Positions 7,993 to 17,517 of a DNA stretch of 64,000 nucleotides are shown piece after piece. The notes beneath the pieces are model-generated. The model was not told the DNA's origin, did not search any database, and saw only the letters and a program-made list of their open reading frames with translations. This DNA is from Actinoallomurus iriomotensis (GTDB lineage: Bacteria; Actinomycetota; Actinomycetes; Streptosporangiales; Streptosporangiaceae): contig NZ_BSTJ01000003.1 of the NCBI RefSeq assembly GCF_030269445.1, positions 885,266-949,265 of the forward strand, read 5' to 3'. Made by a program: the position numbers and the translations under genes. Position 1 is the first letter of the stretch. Each line of letters starts with the position of its first letter.

Positions 7993-8784
7993 GTGCCCGA
8001 ACTGCCGGACGTCGAGGGCTTCCGCCGCGTCGTCGCCGACCACGGCACCGGCCGGCGGATCACCTCTGTGCGGGTGGACGACCCGCAGGTGCTGCGCGGC
8101 GTCGACCCGGAGAAACTGGCCGGAACGCTGATCGGACTCTCCCTCGGCGAGCCCGAACGCCACGGCAAGTGGCTGGCGGTACCCCTGTCCGGCGACCCGG
8201 TGCTGCTGCTCCACTTCGGCATGACCGGCGCGATGGTGTGGGACGACGGCACGTCACCGGCGCACGCCCACGACCGGGTGACCTTCGTCCTGCCCGACGG
8301 CGAACTCCGCTTCCGCGACATGCGCAAACTGCGCGGCATCTGGCTCGCCGCGGACCGACCGGACGCCGACCGCCTTCTCGCGCCACTCGGCCCGGACGCC
8401 CTGACGGTCGGCCGCGAGGAGTTCGCTTCGGCCGTGCGAACCCGCCGCCGGGTCAAGGCGACGCTGATGGACCAGTCGGCCCTCGCCGGCCTGGGCAACC
8501 TGCTGACGGACGAGATCTGCTGGCGAGCAGGCGTCCATCCCCGCCGGAGCGGCGACGACCTGAGCGAGGAGGAACTCGCCACACTCCACCGCGCGATGCG
8601 CCGCGTCCTGCGGGGAGCGATCCCGACGGGCCGCGTCCCCGGCCGCCGCACGTGGCTGACCGGCCGCCGGGAGGACCCGGACCCGACATGCCCCCGCTGC
8701 GGCACGCGGCTGTCACGCGGCCGCGTCGCCGGCCGCACCACCGTGTGGTGCCCCCACTGCCAGCCGGAGGCGGAGTCTCGCTGA
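7993..8784 (+). CDS. Fpg/Nei-family DNA glycosylase
   Basis: A 263-residue base-excision repair enzyme that removes oxidised bases and nicks the AP site. It starts (GTG) PELPDVEGF, giving the catalytic Pro2 and following acidic residue. The H2TH region lies near DQSALAGLGNLLTDEICWRAGVHP, and a C-terminal zinc finger (CPRCGTRL then VWCPHC) closes it. The GTG at 7993 must be used because Pro2 has to be exposed. It is the last gene of an operon with two small proteins and may be induced as part of an oxidative or general stress response. Confidence 0.92.
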   Translation: MPELPDVEGFRRVVADHGTGRRITSVRVDDPQVLRGVDPEKLAGTLIGLSLGEPERHGKWLAVPLSGDPVLLLHFGMTGAMVWDDGTSPAHAHDRVTFVLPDGELRFRDMRKLRGIWLAADRPDADRLLAPLGPDALTVGREEFASAVRTRRRVKATLMDQSALAGLGNLLTDEICWRAGVHPRRSGDDLSEEELATLHRAMRRVLRGAIPTGRVPGRRTWLTGRREDPDPTCPRCGTRLSRGRVAGRTTVWCPHCQPEAESR

Positions 8785-8790
8785 GGGGCA

Positions 8791-8853
8791 CCTCCGGACA
8801 TGCCCCGCCCGCCTCCGGACACGCCCCGCCCGCCTCCGGACACGCCCCGCCCG
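8791..8853. repeat. Three tandem 21-bp repeats
   Basis: The 21-base unit cctccggacacgccccgcccg occurs at 8791-8811 (one mismatch), 8812-8832 and 8833-8853, directly after the glycosylase stop. It is too regular and closely packed for CRISPR. Its role is unknown. Confidence 0.9.
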
Positions 8854-9099
8854 CCTCGGGGGGCTCACCCCAATCTCAGTGTCCAGGGGGCGCGCCTGCT
8901 CGGACAAGGTGCGCGTCTCGGCTGTGGATGACTCCCGGCCGCTCCGGTCGAGATCCGCTCACGCGGGTTCTTCCGGAAGATCGTCGCTCTCCCGAATCAT
9001 TCGCACCTTTGACGACGTTCCGCTTGCGGATGACTGCGGGGAGTAGCACCATCGAGAGTCCCCAAACCTCCGAGATCGATGCGGTCGAAAGAGGCGTAT

Positions 9100-10398
9100 G
9101 TGAAGACACCAGCGCTATTCCATGCTTTTCGGAACGACATTCTCCCCGCTGGCGCGCAGTTGCTGCAGGCAGAGGACCCGGTCGCGATCGGTGGTCACCG
9201 GCTGGCCGGGCGGCTCCGGTCCGGTGGTGCCGGGCTCGTCTACGTGGCGCACGGGCGTGGCTCCGGGCTCGTGACGGTCAAGACGGCCCATCCGGGCGCC
9301 GCCGCCGAGCCCGAACCGGTCCGTGCGCGGCTGCGCGCCGAGGTCGCGTGCGCGCGGCGGCTGCCCTCCTCCTGCTCGGTACGGCTACTCGACGACGGCA
9401 CGGACCACACCCCGCCGTACGTCGTCAGCGAGCACCTCGACGGTCCCTCGCTCGAGCGGATCATCGACGCCAAGGGTCCGCTGGCGCCCGCGCCGATCAC
9501 CGCGCTCGCCACCGATCTCGCCCAGGCCCTCGCCGCCGTGCACGCCGCCGGGGTCATGCACGGCGACCTGGCGCCCGGCAACGTGCTGTTCACCAAAAAC
9601 GGCCTGCGCATCCTCGACTTCGGCGTCGCCGAGCACATCCCGGGCGATCCGGCCGAGATCGGCGCGGTCGCCGACAACCCCGGATGGCTGGCGCCGGAGC
9701 TGCTCACCGACGGCACGCCCGGCCCCGCGTGCGACATCTTCGGCTGGGGCTGCCTCGTCGCGTACGCCGCCACCGGCCAGAGCCCCTATCGGGAGACCGC
9801 GGCCGGCGCGCCCGCCCGGTTCCGGCCCGTCGACACCAGCGCCCTCCGGCAGCCGCTCCGCGACCTGGTCGAAGCGGCGGTCGCCGAGGACCCGGCCCTC
9901 CGCCCGTCAGCCGCCGACCTCGTCGTCCGGCTCGCCGCGCACGCCGAGCCGGACGATCTTCCGGTCCTGGCCGCGTCGGCGCAGCCTGTGGTCACGGCTC
10001 CTACGGTCGTGACCCACGACGTACGGCCCCCGCGCCCCGGACGGGCACGCGCCCTCGTGTCGGCGCTGCTCGTCCTCGTCGCGGTCCTCATCGCGGCACC
10101 CACGTCGACCGAGCGGCCGGCCGCACCGCCGCCCCGCCCCAAGAGCCCTGCCGCGCCGCCCGCGAAACCCCGTCCCCGGCACTCCTCCAACGCCGCCGCG
10201 ATGGCCCTGTACGGCCGTCCGCCCACGACCGCACGGCGCCCCCGGCCCGCCCCGCACCGGCCGGCCCAGCACCCTCCCGGCGGCACCCTCTGGATGACCT
10301 GCTCCAGCAACCGCCCCGGCTGGTGCACGATGTCCGACGCTCCGGACGCCTCTCCCCCGTCGTCCGGCTGGCGGTTCACCTGGGGCGCGGGCGGCTGA
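9100..10398 (+). CDS. Membrane Ser/Thr protein kinase with altered catalytic loop
   Basis: A 432-residue Hanks-type kinase. A glycine-rich loop (LRSGGAGLVYVA), the ATP-binding Lys (VTVKTAH) and DFG (LDFGVAEH) are present. The catalytic loop reads HGDLAPGNVL, so Asp and Asn remain but the usual Lys of HRDLKPxN is Ala. A membrane helix (ALVSALLVLVAVLIAA) follows, then a Pro-rich extracytoplasmic part ending in a small two-Cys segment (CSSNRPGWC). The GTG at 9100 is chosen for AAAGAGG upstream; an ATG at 9079 would add seven residues. No substrate is evident. Confidence 0.88.
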   Translation: MKTPALFHAFRNDILPAGAQLLQAEDPVAIGGHRLAGRLRSGGAGLVYVAHGRGSGLVTVKTAHPGAAAEPEPVRARLRAEVACARRLPSSCSVRLLDDGTDHTPPYVVSEHLDGPSLERIIDAKGPLAPAPITALATDLAQALAAVHAAGVMHGDLAPGNVLFTKNGLRILDFGVAEHIPGDPAEIGAVADNPGWLAPELLTDGTPGPACDIFGWGCLVAYAATGQSPYRETAAGAPARFRPVDTSALRQPLRDLVEAAVAEDPALRPSAADLVVRLAAHAEPDDLPVLAASAQPVVTAPTVVTHDVRPPRPGRARALVSALLVLVAVLIAAPTSTERPAAPPPRPKSPAAPPAKPRPRHSSNAAAMALYGRPPTTARRPRPAPHRPAQHPPGGTLWMTCSSNRPGWCTMSDAPDASPPSSGWRFTWGAGG

Positions 10399-10472
10399 TC
10401 CCGGACGGCCTCTGCGGAGGTCCTCTTCACGGTTTCGGCGGGTCCGCGCCGGGGAGCCGCATCGGACGCCCG

Positions 10473-10497
10473 GCATGGGGCAGGGTCTCTGGGGTAG
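10473..10497 (+). promoter_or_regulatory. Sigma-B-type promoter of the DUF1360 gene
   Basis: GCAT, 15 bases, then GGGTAG, 30 bases before the start codon. It has the same spacing as the other stress-type promoters in this block. Confidence 0.5.
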
Positions 10498-10527
10498 CGC
10501 GGGCCGGGAGCACGAGAGGAGAGGATC

Positions 10528-11037
10528 ATGAACACCGTGACCGACGCCGTCCGGGACCAGCGGCGTGAGTACAGCCAGGGTGAGGACCGCCCGCTCGGTT
10601 CGTACGCGGCGACGCTCGCCGTCTACGGCCTGACCGCCGGCGGCGCCGCGGTGGCGGCGCGGTTGACCGGACGGCGGCCGCCCGACCTCGGTCTCCGGGA
10701 CGTCGTGCTGATGGCGATCACCACGCACCGGGTCTCGCGCACCCTCGCCAAGGACCCGGTCACCAGCCCGCTCCGTGCGCCGTTCACCCGCTACGAGGGT
10801 GTGTCGGGCCCGTCGGAGCTGAAGGAAGAGGTCCGCGGCGCCGGCGTGCGGCACGCGGTGGGCGAGCTCATCTCATGCCCGTTCTGCATGGGCCAGTGGG
10901 TCGCGACCGCGTACGCCGCGGGCATGGTGTTCGCCCCGCGTACGACGCGGTTCGCCGGCGCCACGATCACCGCGGTCGCGGTGGCGGACTGGCTGCAGCT
11001 CGCCTACGCCAAGCTGCAACAGTCGGCCGAGGGCTGA
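10528..11037 (+). CDS. DUF1360 membrane protein
   Basis: A 169-residue protein with hydrophobic segments and the DUF1360 hallmarks: RPPDLGLRDVVLMAITTHRVSRTLAKD near the middle and an ISCPFCMGQWVATAYAAG segment with two cysteines. The function is unknown; relatives are stress- or sporulation-linked in some firmicutes and actinomycetes. The ATG has a strong GAGAGGAGAGGA ribosome site. A GCAT-N15-GGGTAG promoter at 10473-10497 links it to the stress-type set. Confidence 0.85.
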   Translation: MNTVTDAVRDQRREYSQGEDRPLGSYAATLAVYGLTAGGAAVAARLTGRRPPDLGLRDVVLMAITTHRVSRTLAKDPVTSPLRAPFTRYEGVSGPSELKEEVRGAGVRHAVGELISCPFCMGQWVATAYAAGMVFAPRTTRFAGATITAVAVADWLQLAYAKLQQSAEG

Positions 11038-11072
11038 CCGGCCGCGCAGACCAAGCTCCAGCAGCCGGTCAG
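11034..11072. terminator. Hairpin terminator
   Basis: A perfect 9-bp stem, CTGACCGGC at 11034-11042 pairing with 11064-11072, with a 21-base loop. It overlaps the DUF1360 stop codon and lies before the convergent Rieske gene. Confidence 0.55.
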
Positions 11073-11125
11073 CCGGACACGCGGCAACCCCTCACGTACG
11101 CCCCCGGCTGCGGCGGCCGGGCCGA

Positions 11126-11959
11126 TCAACCCGCGCCAGGCAGGCGGACGTGCAGTACGCCCTCTCGTACCTCCGTCTCGAAGACCGGCTGCGGGGCGGT
11201 GGCCGGGCCGCGGGCGACCGAGCCGTCGGAGAGCCGGAACGTGCTGCCGTGCCACGGGCACGTCACGCACCCGTCGTTCACCTCGCCGTCGGACAGCGGC
11301 CCGGACAGGTGGCTGCACTGGTCGGCCAGCACGTCGACGTCACCGCCCCGCCGCACCACCAGCAGCGGAACCTCGCCGAGCATCCTGCGCACCGGGCTCC
11401 CGTCTGGGAGATCGTCGAGCCTGCCCAGCTCATGCCAGCCGGGCTCCACCAGATGCGGCACCGACTCGGCGTGATTGGCCCCTCCGGCCTGGTGGAAGGA
11501 CAGATGGCCGCCGAGCAGCGCACCGACGCTCGCCACGCCGAGGCCCGCGTACCGCAGCGCCCGGCGGCGCGCGGGCGTACGAGCGAGCAGGGACGCTCCG
11601 TACAGGCCGATCGCGGTGCCGTTCGCCAACGCGTGGACGACACCGACCCGCATCTGCTGCTCGTGCTGTTCGGACCAGTCGGCCGTGCCGGCCAGTACGG
11701 CGGGCGCCGAGACCAGCAGCCCGAACGCGGCCAGCCGCCGGGCCCCGTCGTCGCCGCCGCGCCACAGGTCGAGCACCCCGGCGGACAGCCAGGCCCCCAC
11801 GGACGCCTGGACCAGCATCGGGTGGACCGGATGCCCCAGCCAGGTGCCGTGCAGAGCGTCACGCACCGGCCCGGGCCGCAGCCGCCGCGCGACCTTCTGC
11901 GTCGGCTCCACCACACGATCGAGGACCTCGGCGGTCTCCAGCTTGTTGAGTATCTCCAT
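11126..11959 (-). CDS. DUF2231 membrane domain fused to a Rieske [2Fe-2S] domain
   Basis: A 277-residue protein. Residues ~35-165 hold the DUF2231 membrane domain (GHPVHPMLVQASVGAWLSAG, then further helices and GGHLSFHQAGGANHAE). The C-terminal ~100 residues form a Rieske domain with ligands CSHLSG and CPWHGS. This layout occurs in actinomycetes and suggests an electron-carrying membrane protein, though partner and substrate are unknown. The ATG at 11959 (MEILNKLETAEVLD) is preferred to the upstream frame because a GGGGGAAG site precedes it. Confidence 0.9.
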   Translation of the reverse strand: MEILNKLETAEVLDRVVEPTQKVARRLRPGPVRDALHGTWLGHPVHPMLVQASVGAWLSAGVLDLWRGGDDGARRLAAFGLLVSAPAVLAGTADWSEQHEQQMRVGVVHALANGTAIGLYGASLLARTPARRRALRYAGLGVASVGALLGGHLSFHQAGGANHAESVPHLVEPGWHELGRLDDLPDGSPVRRMLGEVPLLVVRRGGDVDVLADQCSHLSGPLSDGEVNDGCVTCPWHGSTFRLSDGSVARGPATAPQPVFETEVREGVLHVRLPGAG

Positions 11960-12058
11960 GTGAGCCCGCTTCCCCCACGGCCGTGATCGAAGCATGGAAC
12001 CCGCACGGGCCCGCGGCGTGCCGTCCGCTCACCGATACCTTGCCCTGGAAGCGAATGA

Positions 12059-13327
<1,269 letters not shown>

Positions 13328-13341
13328 GAGCCGGTGGCGGC

Positions 13342-13977
13342 CTACCCCACCACCACCACCACCGTCGGCGGCAGCCGGACCGCCGGGGGCAGCGGCGAGG
13401 TGACCGGCTCGGCCTGGAAGGCCTGGATCAGCAGCGCGGCGAAGCGCCGCGACGCGGCCACCGCGACGGCCGGCGAGGTGGCCCGGATGCCGCCGTGGGC
13501 CATGAGCACCAGGATCAGGTCGTCCAGGACGAAGTCCGGGCGCAGCCGGCCGGCCGCCTTGGCCCGGCGGGCGAGCTCGGCGACCTTGCCCAGTGTCCGC
13601 TCCCGGTCCGCGGCGAAGTCGACCGCGTGCGGGAAGGCCGCGAGGAACGCCGAGGTGAAACCCCGGTCCCGTGCGTGCATCTCACAGACCTTCTCGATCA
13701 CTCGGCAGAAGCCGCGCCACGGGTCCGGGTCGGCGAGTCCCTCGTCGACGACGGCGGTGCAGGTCGCCATCTGTTCGGTGAAGGCCTCGGTGACCAGCGC
13801 CGCCTTGGTCGGGAAGTGCCGGTAAAGGGTGGCCGGGCCGACCTCGGCGCGGCGTGCGATCTCGCGCATCGGCACGTCCAGGCCCTCGGCGGCGAACGTC
13901 GCGCCGGCCACGGCGAGGATGCGCTCGCGGTTGTCCCGGGCGTCGGAGCGCAGGGAGGGAGACGAACGGCCCGTCAC
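13342..13977 (-). CDS. TetR-family regulator
   Basis: A 211-residue repressor-type protein. The HTH is in residues ~12-60 (RERILAVAGATFAAEGLDVP, ending PATLYRHFPTKAAL), followed by a variable helical ligand domain and an unusual poly-Val end. The start is the GTG at 13977, because TAGGGT lies exactly 7 bases upstream, marking a leaderless transcript. The ABM monooxygenase ends 63 bases upstream on the same strand, and the alditol oxidase converges from the other side; either could be a target. Confidence 0.9.
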   Translation of the reverse strand: MTGRSSPSLRSDARDNRERILAVAGATFAAEGLDVPMREIARRAEVGPATLYRHFPTKAALVTEAFTEQMATCTAVVDEGLADPDPWRGFCRVIEKVCEMHARDRGFTSAFLAAFPHAVDFAADRERTLGKVAELARRAKAAGRLRPDFVLDDLILVLMAHGGIRATSPAVAVAASRRFAALLIQAFQAEPVTSPLPPAVRLPPTVVVVVG

Positions 13978-13984
13978 GGCTCTC

Positions 13985-13990
13985 ACCCTA
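13985..13990 (-). promoter_or_regulatory. -10 box of a leaderless TetR transcript
   Basis: TAGGGT on the minus strand, 7 bases before the GTG at 13977. It is one of the TANNNT-N6/7-start arrangements seen across the window. Confidence 0.6.
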
Positions 13991-14039
13991 GCCAACCGGA
14001 CGGGGCGTTCCGATAACGTCCGGCGCCGCGGACCGTGGG

Positions 14040-14366
14040 TCACTTCGGGAGGGCCATCTCCCCCAGCTCGGACCAGTCGTCCTGCGGCACCGTGGCGTTC
14101 ACGATGCGCGGGGTCTCGGCCAGGTGCGGCGGCAGGGTCCGCTGCGCGGCCTTGAAGTGGTCGGACTGGACGTGAGCCGCGCCCGCCTCGCCGTCACGGA
14201 ACGCCTCGACGAGGACGTACTCGTTCGGGTCGTCGAGGCTGCGGGACCAGTCGAACCACAGGCAGCCGGGCTCGGCGCGGGTCGCCTCGGTGAATTCGCG
14301 GGCGATCTCCGGCCATCGCTCGGCGTCCTCGGGCCGGACCCGGAACTTCGCGGTTATGAAGATCAT
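14040..14366 (-). CDS. Antibiotic biosynthesis monooxygenase (ABM) domain protein, quinol monooxygenase-like
   Basis: A 108-residue single-domain dimeric alpha/beta-barrel protein of the ABM superfamily. The order MIFITAKFRVRPEDAERWPE, then GCLWFDWSRSLDDPNEYVLV, then HVQSDHFKAAQ is typical of YgiN-like quinol monooxygenases. These act without cofactor on quinols in redox protection; substrate specificity is unknown. The ATG at 14366 is chosen for GAGGGGA upstream. It lies upstream of the TetR gene on the same strand. Confidence 0.88.
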   Translation of the reverse strand: MIFITAKFRVRPEDAERWPEIAREFTEATRAEPGCLWFDWSRSLDDPNEYVLVEAFRDGEAGAAHVQSDHFKAAQRTLPPHLAETPRIVNATVPQDDWSELGEMALPK

Positions 14367-14445
14367 GAGATCCCCTCGGCGCTCGGTTACGCCCCCACGA
14401 TGCCAGACGGCGTCCGGCCCCACGAAGGGCCGGAAGGCCCGTGTC

Positions 14446-14451
14446 TAGGAT
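14446..14451 (+). promoter_or_regulatory. -10 box of a leaderless aldo/keto reductase transcript
   Basis: TAGGAT, exactly 7 bases before the GTG at 14459. No ribosome site is present, which agrees with leaderless translation. Confidence 0.65.
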
Positions 14452-14458
14452 CAAACAC

Positions 14459-15511
14459 GTGGAATATCGACAGTTGGGACGTTCAGGCCTGAAGGTGTCG
14501 GTGCTCACCATGGGCACGATGACCTTCGGCGGCCAGGGGAACTTCGCCAACGTGGGTGACACGGACGTCGACGAGGCGCGGCGACAGGTCGACATGTGCC
14601 TCGAGGCCGGTGTCAACATGATCGACACCGCCGACGTGTACTCGACCGGCCGTTCGGAGGAGATCGTCGGCGAGGCGGTCAAGGGACGCCGGGACGACGT
14701 GCTGCTCGCCACCAAGGTCCGGATGCCGATGGGACCCGGCCCCAACGACGCGGGCCTGTCCCGTCACCACATCGTGTCCGGCTGCGAGGCCAGCCTGCGG
14801 CGGCTCGGCACGGACCACATCGACCTGTACCAGGTGCACGAGTGGGACGGCGTCACCCCGCTGGAGGAGACCCTGGAGGCGCTGGACTCGCTGGTCACCT
14901 CCGGCAAGGTCCGGTACGTCGGCGCGTCCAACTACACCGGCTGGCAGCTGATGAAGGCGCTCGGCACCGCCGACCGCCTGGGCTACCAGCGGTTCGTCAG
15001 CCAGCAGATCTTCTACTCGCCGCAGGCGCGCGAGGCGGAGTACGAGCTGATCCCCGCCGCGATCGACCAGGGGCTGGGCGTGCTCGTGTGGAGCCCTCTC
15101 GCCGGCGGCCTGATGTCGGGCAAGTACCGGCGTGGCCGTACGGCGCCGGAGGGATCGCGGCAGCTCACCGACTGGAACGAGCCGCCGGTCCGCGACGAGG
15201 ACAAGCTGTACGACACGGTCGACGTGCTCGTCGACATCGCCGAGGGGCACGGCGTCTCCGCCGCGCAGGTCACGCTGGCGTACCTGCTCGGCCGCCCCGC
15301 CGTGACGTCACTGGTCATCGGCGCGCGTACCGGCGAGCAGCTCGCCGACAACCTCGCCGCCGTGGACCTGACGCTCACCGAGGACGAACGCGCCCGGCTC
15401 GACAAGGTCAGCGAGCTGCCGCTGATCTACCCGTACTGGCACCAGGTCGCGACCGCGCAGGACCGCCTGTCCCCCGCCGACCTGTCCCTGCTCGGGCCGT
15501 ATCTGGACTAG
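14459..15511 (+). CDS. Aldo/keto reductase
   Basis: A 350-residue NADPH-dependent TIM-barrel reductase. It begins (GTG)EYRQLGRSGLKVSVLTMG. Catalytic residues are visible: Asp and Tyr in MIDTADVYSTGRSE, Lys in LATKVRMPMG, and His in DLYQVHEWDG. NADP-binding features near the C-terminus include SLVIGARTGEQL. It belongs to the YajO/Tas-like group of bacterial aldo/keto reductases; its carbonyl substrate is unknown. The GTG at 14459 is preferred over one at 14441 because of the -10 box 7 bases upstream. Confidence 0.92.
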   Translation: MEYRQLGRSGLKVSVLTMGTMTFGGQGNFANVGDTDVDEARRQVDMCLEAGVNMIDTADVYSTGRSEEIVGEAVKGRRDDVLLATKVRMPMGPGPNDAGLSRHHIVSGCEASLRRLGTDHIDLYQVHEWDGVTPLEETLEALDSLVTSGKVRYVGASNYTGWQLMKALGTADRLGYQRFVSQQIFYSPQAREAEYELIPAAIDQGLGVLVWSPLAGGLMSGKYRRGRTAPEGSRQLTDWNEPPVRDEDKLYDTVDVLVDIAEGHGVSAAQVTLAYLLGRPAVTSLVIGARTGEQLADNLAAVDLTLTEDERARLDKVSELPLIYPYWHQVATAQDRLSPADLSLLGPYLD

Positions 15512-15520
15512 GGCCTCGGG

Positions 15521-15760
15521 TCAGTGGAACTGGGGCACGATCAGGTAGATCCCGTACGCCGCGATGGCGGCGCAGGCGAGGAAGCACAGACCGGCGGCGA
15601 CCGTGCCGAGGGCGCCGGCGCCCGCCGGGGCGTCCGTCTCGGCGGCCCGCGGCCGCACCGATGCGGCGAGCACGCCGACCGCGAAGATCACCACGATCGC
15701 GACGCCCACGCCGAGGCTGACCAGCGCGACCTCGCCGAGCGCGCTCCACTTGACGTCCAT
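15521..15760 (-). CDS. Small membrane protein paired with PiT
   Basis: A 79-residue protein with two predicted membrane helices (ALVSLGVGVAIVVIFAVGV and VAAGLCFLACAAIAAYGIYL). It begins MDVKWSALGE and ends IVPQFH. It lies 10 bases after the stop of the phosphate transporter, on the same strand, so it is almost surely cotranscribed. Such small proteins commonly accompany PiT genes in actinomycetes, and a role in transporter assembly or regulation is a guess. Confidence 0.8.
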   Translation of the reverse strand: MDVKWSALGEVALVSLGVGVAIVVIFAVGVLAASVRPRAAETDAPAGAGALGTVAAGLCFLACAAIAAYGIYLIVPQFH

Positions 15761-15770
15761 CCGGTCCCCC

Positions 15771-16907
15771 TCAGGCGGCGGTCGTCGCCGGTACGACCGG
15801 CGCGGTCGGCTGGTCGTTGACGTTGCCCGCGGTGACCGGGTCGCGCCGCGAGATCGTGTAGATCGCGACGGCGACGGCCACGGCGGCCAGGCAGATCACC
15901 ACGATCCCGGCCGTGCCCTGCTTGGCCACGGCCGCCGAGACGCCGCCGACCACGGCGGCGGCCGGAAGCGTGAAGACCCACGCCAGCGCCATCCGCCCGG
16001 CCACGCCCCAGCGCACCTCGGCGAGCCGCCGGCCGATGCCGGCGCCGAGGATGCCGCCGGAGCACACCTGTGTGGTGGACAGCGCGAAGCCCAGGTGGGA
16101 CGAGGCCAGGATCACCGTCGTCGAGGCGGTCTCGGCCGCGAACCCCTGCGGTGACTGGATGTCGGCCAGTCCGTTGCCCATCGTCCGGATGATCCGCCAG
16201 CCGCCCGCGTACGTGCCGAGCGCGATGGCCGTGCCCGCGAGCAGGACCACCCACCACGGCGGGCCGGAGCCGTGCGAGAGGATGCCGGCCGAGATCAGCG
16301 TGAGGGTGATGACGCCCATCGTCTTCTGCGCGTCGTTGGTCCCGTGCGCCAGCGAGACCAGCGACGCGGAGGCCACCTGCCCGAACCGGAACCCGCGCGT
16401 GACCTCCCGCTCACGTCCCCGGCGCGTGATCACGTACGCCAGGTAGGTCGCGACCATCGCCACGACGCCGGCGACGACCGGCGAGGCGACGGCGGGGATG
16501 AGGATCTTCTCGGTGACCTCGGTGAAGTGGACGCCCTTCACGCCGGCGCCGACCCAGACCGCTCCGATCAGCCCGCCGAACAGCGCGTGGGACGAACTCG
16601 ACGGCAGACCGAACAGCCAGGTCAGCAGGTTCCACACGATCGCTCCCACCAGTCCGGCGAAGATCATCCAGGGGGTGACGAGCGTGTCGTCGACGATGCC
16701 ACCCGAGATCGTCTTGGCCACCTCGGTGGACAGGAACGCACCGACCAGGTTGAGCGCTCCGGAGATCGCCACGGCGACCCGGGGCGGCAGCGCGCCGGTC
16801 GCGACCGAGGTCGCCATCGCGTTGGCGGTGTCGTGGAACCCGTTGGTGAAGTCGAAGGCCAGGGCCGCGATGACCACGACCAGGACCAGGAAAGACCAGT
16901 GACCCAT
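15771..16907 (-). CDS. PiT-family inorganic phosphate transporter
   Basis: A 378-residue integral membrane transporter for inorganic phosphate. The two duplicated PiT signatures are clear: GFHDTANAMATSVATGALPP near the N-terminus and HGTNDAQKTMGVITLTLIS in the middle. About ten membrane helices are predicted. No PhoU/DUF47 partner is adjacent; instead the small membrane gene at 15521-15760 follows. The start at 16907 follows GGGAGGTAAGCCC-type ribosome sequence on the minus strand. Confidence 0.95.
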   Translation of the reverse strand: MGHWSFLVLVVVIAALAFDFTNGFHDTANAMATSVATGALPPRVAVAISGALNLVGAFLSTEVAKTISGGIVDDTLVTPWMIFAGLVGAIVWNLLTWLFGLPSSSSHALFGGLIGAVWVGAGVKGVHFTEVTEKILIPAVASPVVAGVVAMVATYLAYVITRRGREREVTRGFRFGQVASASLVSLAHGTNDAQKTMGVITLTLISAGILSHGSGPPWWVVLLAGTAIALGTYAGGWRIIRTMGNGLADIQSPQGFAAETASTTVILASSHLGFALSTTQVCSGGILGAGIGRRLAEVRWGVAGRMALAWVFTLPAAAVVGGVSAAVAKQGTAGIVVICLAAVAVAVAIYTISRRDPVTAGNVNDQPTAPVVPATTAA

Positions 16908-17091
16908 CAGGGCTTACCTCCCTGTGACCGCACTGCCGCCCACCGTAGACGCGAGGCGTGAACGGGGGGTGAAGTCCTTCCCAGGCGCGGGCGACGAACC
17001 GGTCGGATCCGGCCCTCGGGCTGTAACACCACGGGGCGCTGTGGCGCTGAGGTGGTGTTGACATTGGGATAAGTGTGAAGATCGGGACTAA

Positions 17092-17517
17092 ATGGGACAG
17101 AACGCGCCTGCCGCGACTCAGGAGCCGGAGCCGGTCTTCGTCGACCGGACGGGCAGGCGCCGGCGGCTTGTTCGCAATGCCGGAATCGCCGTCGGGTGTC
17201 TGCTCGCCGCCTACCTCGCGGTCGTCGCCTTCGGGCTGGTCAGCGGGGCCGACGCTCCCATGGCTCCATGGCCCGCTCCCAAGCCCTCACACCGTGCCGC
17301 GCTTCCCCGTCATGACGGCATGACGGCTCGGCCGGACACCCCGCGGCCGGCGGCCAGGCCCACGCCGAGCGCCACCGCGCGGACCCGGCGCGCGCAGCCG
17401 CCGAGGAGCGCCGCGACCACGACGCGGACCACCGCACCGGCCGCGACGTCGACGACTCAACCCGGGCAGGGCCGCGCGTACGGCCGTACGAAGAGCCCGA
17501 ACCCCAGGAAGCCCTGA
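17092..17517 (+). CDS. Small membrane-anchored Pro/Thr-rich protein
   Basis: A 141-residue protein with a cytoplasmic N-terminus of ~25 residues, one membrane helix (NAGIAVGCLLAAYLAVVAFGLV) and a long Pro/Thr/Arg-rich exterior tail without recognisable domains. Its TGA overlaps the ATG of the next gene (TGATG at 17515-17519), so it is coupled to the deacetylase-glycosyltransferase. This position suggests a helper in surface-polysaccharide handling, but no function is shown. Confidence 0.8.
   Translation: MGQNAPAATQEPEPVFVDRTGRRRRLVRNAGIAVGCLLAAYLAVVAFGLVSGADAPMAPWPAPKPSHRAALPRHDGMTARPDTPRPAARPTPSATARTRRAQPPRSAATTTRTTAPAATSTTQPGQGRAYGRTKSPNPRKP

Noticed and set aside
6768..8843. 691-codon open frame on the minus strand
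   Set aside because: It is antisense to the glycosylase operon, rich in Arg/Ser/Pro and without any domain; such mirror frames are common in high-GC coding DNA.
8791..8853. CRISPR array
   Set aside because: Repeats are 21 bases with no spacers and no cas genes nearby.
8169..10568. 799-codon plus-strand open frame spanning two genes
   Set aside because: It runs out of frame through the Fpg/Nei and kinase genes and crosses the 21-bp repeats; composition is noise-like.
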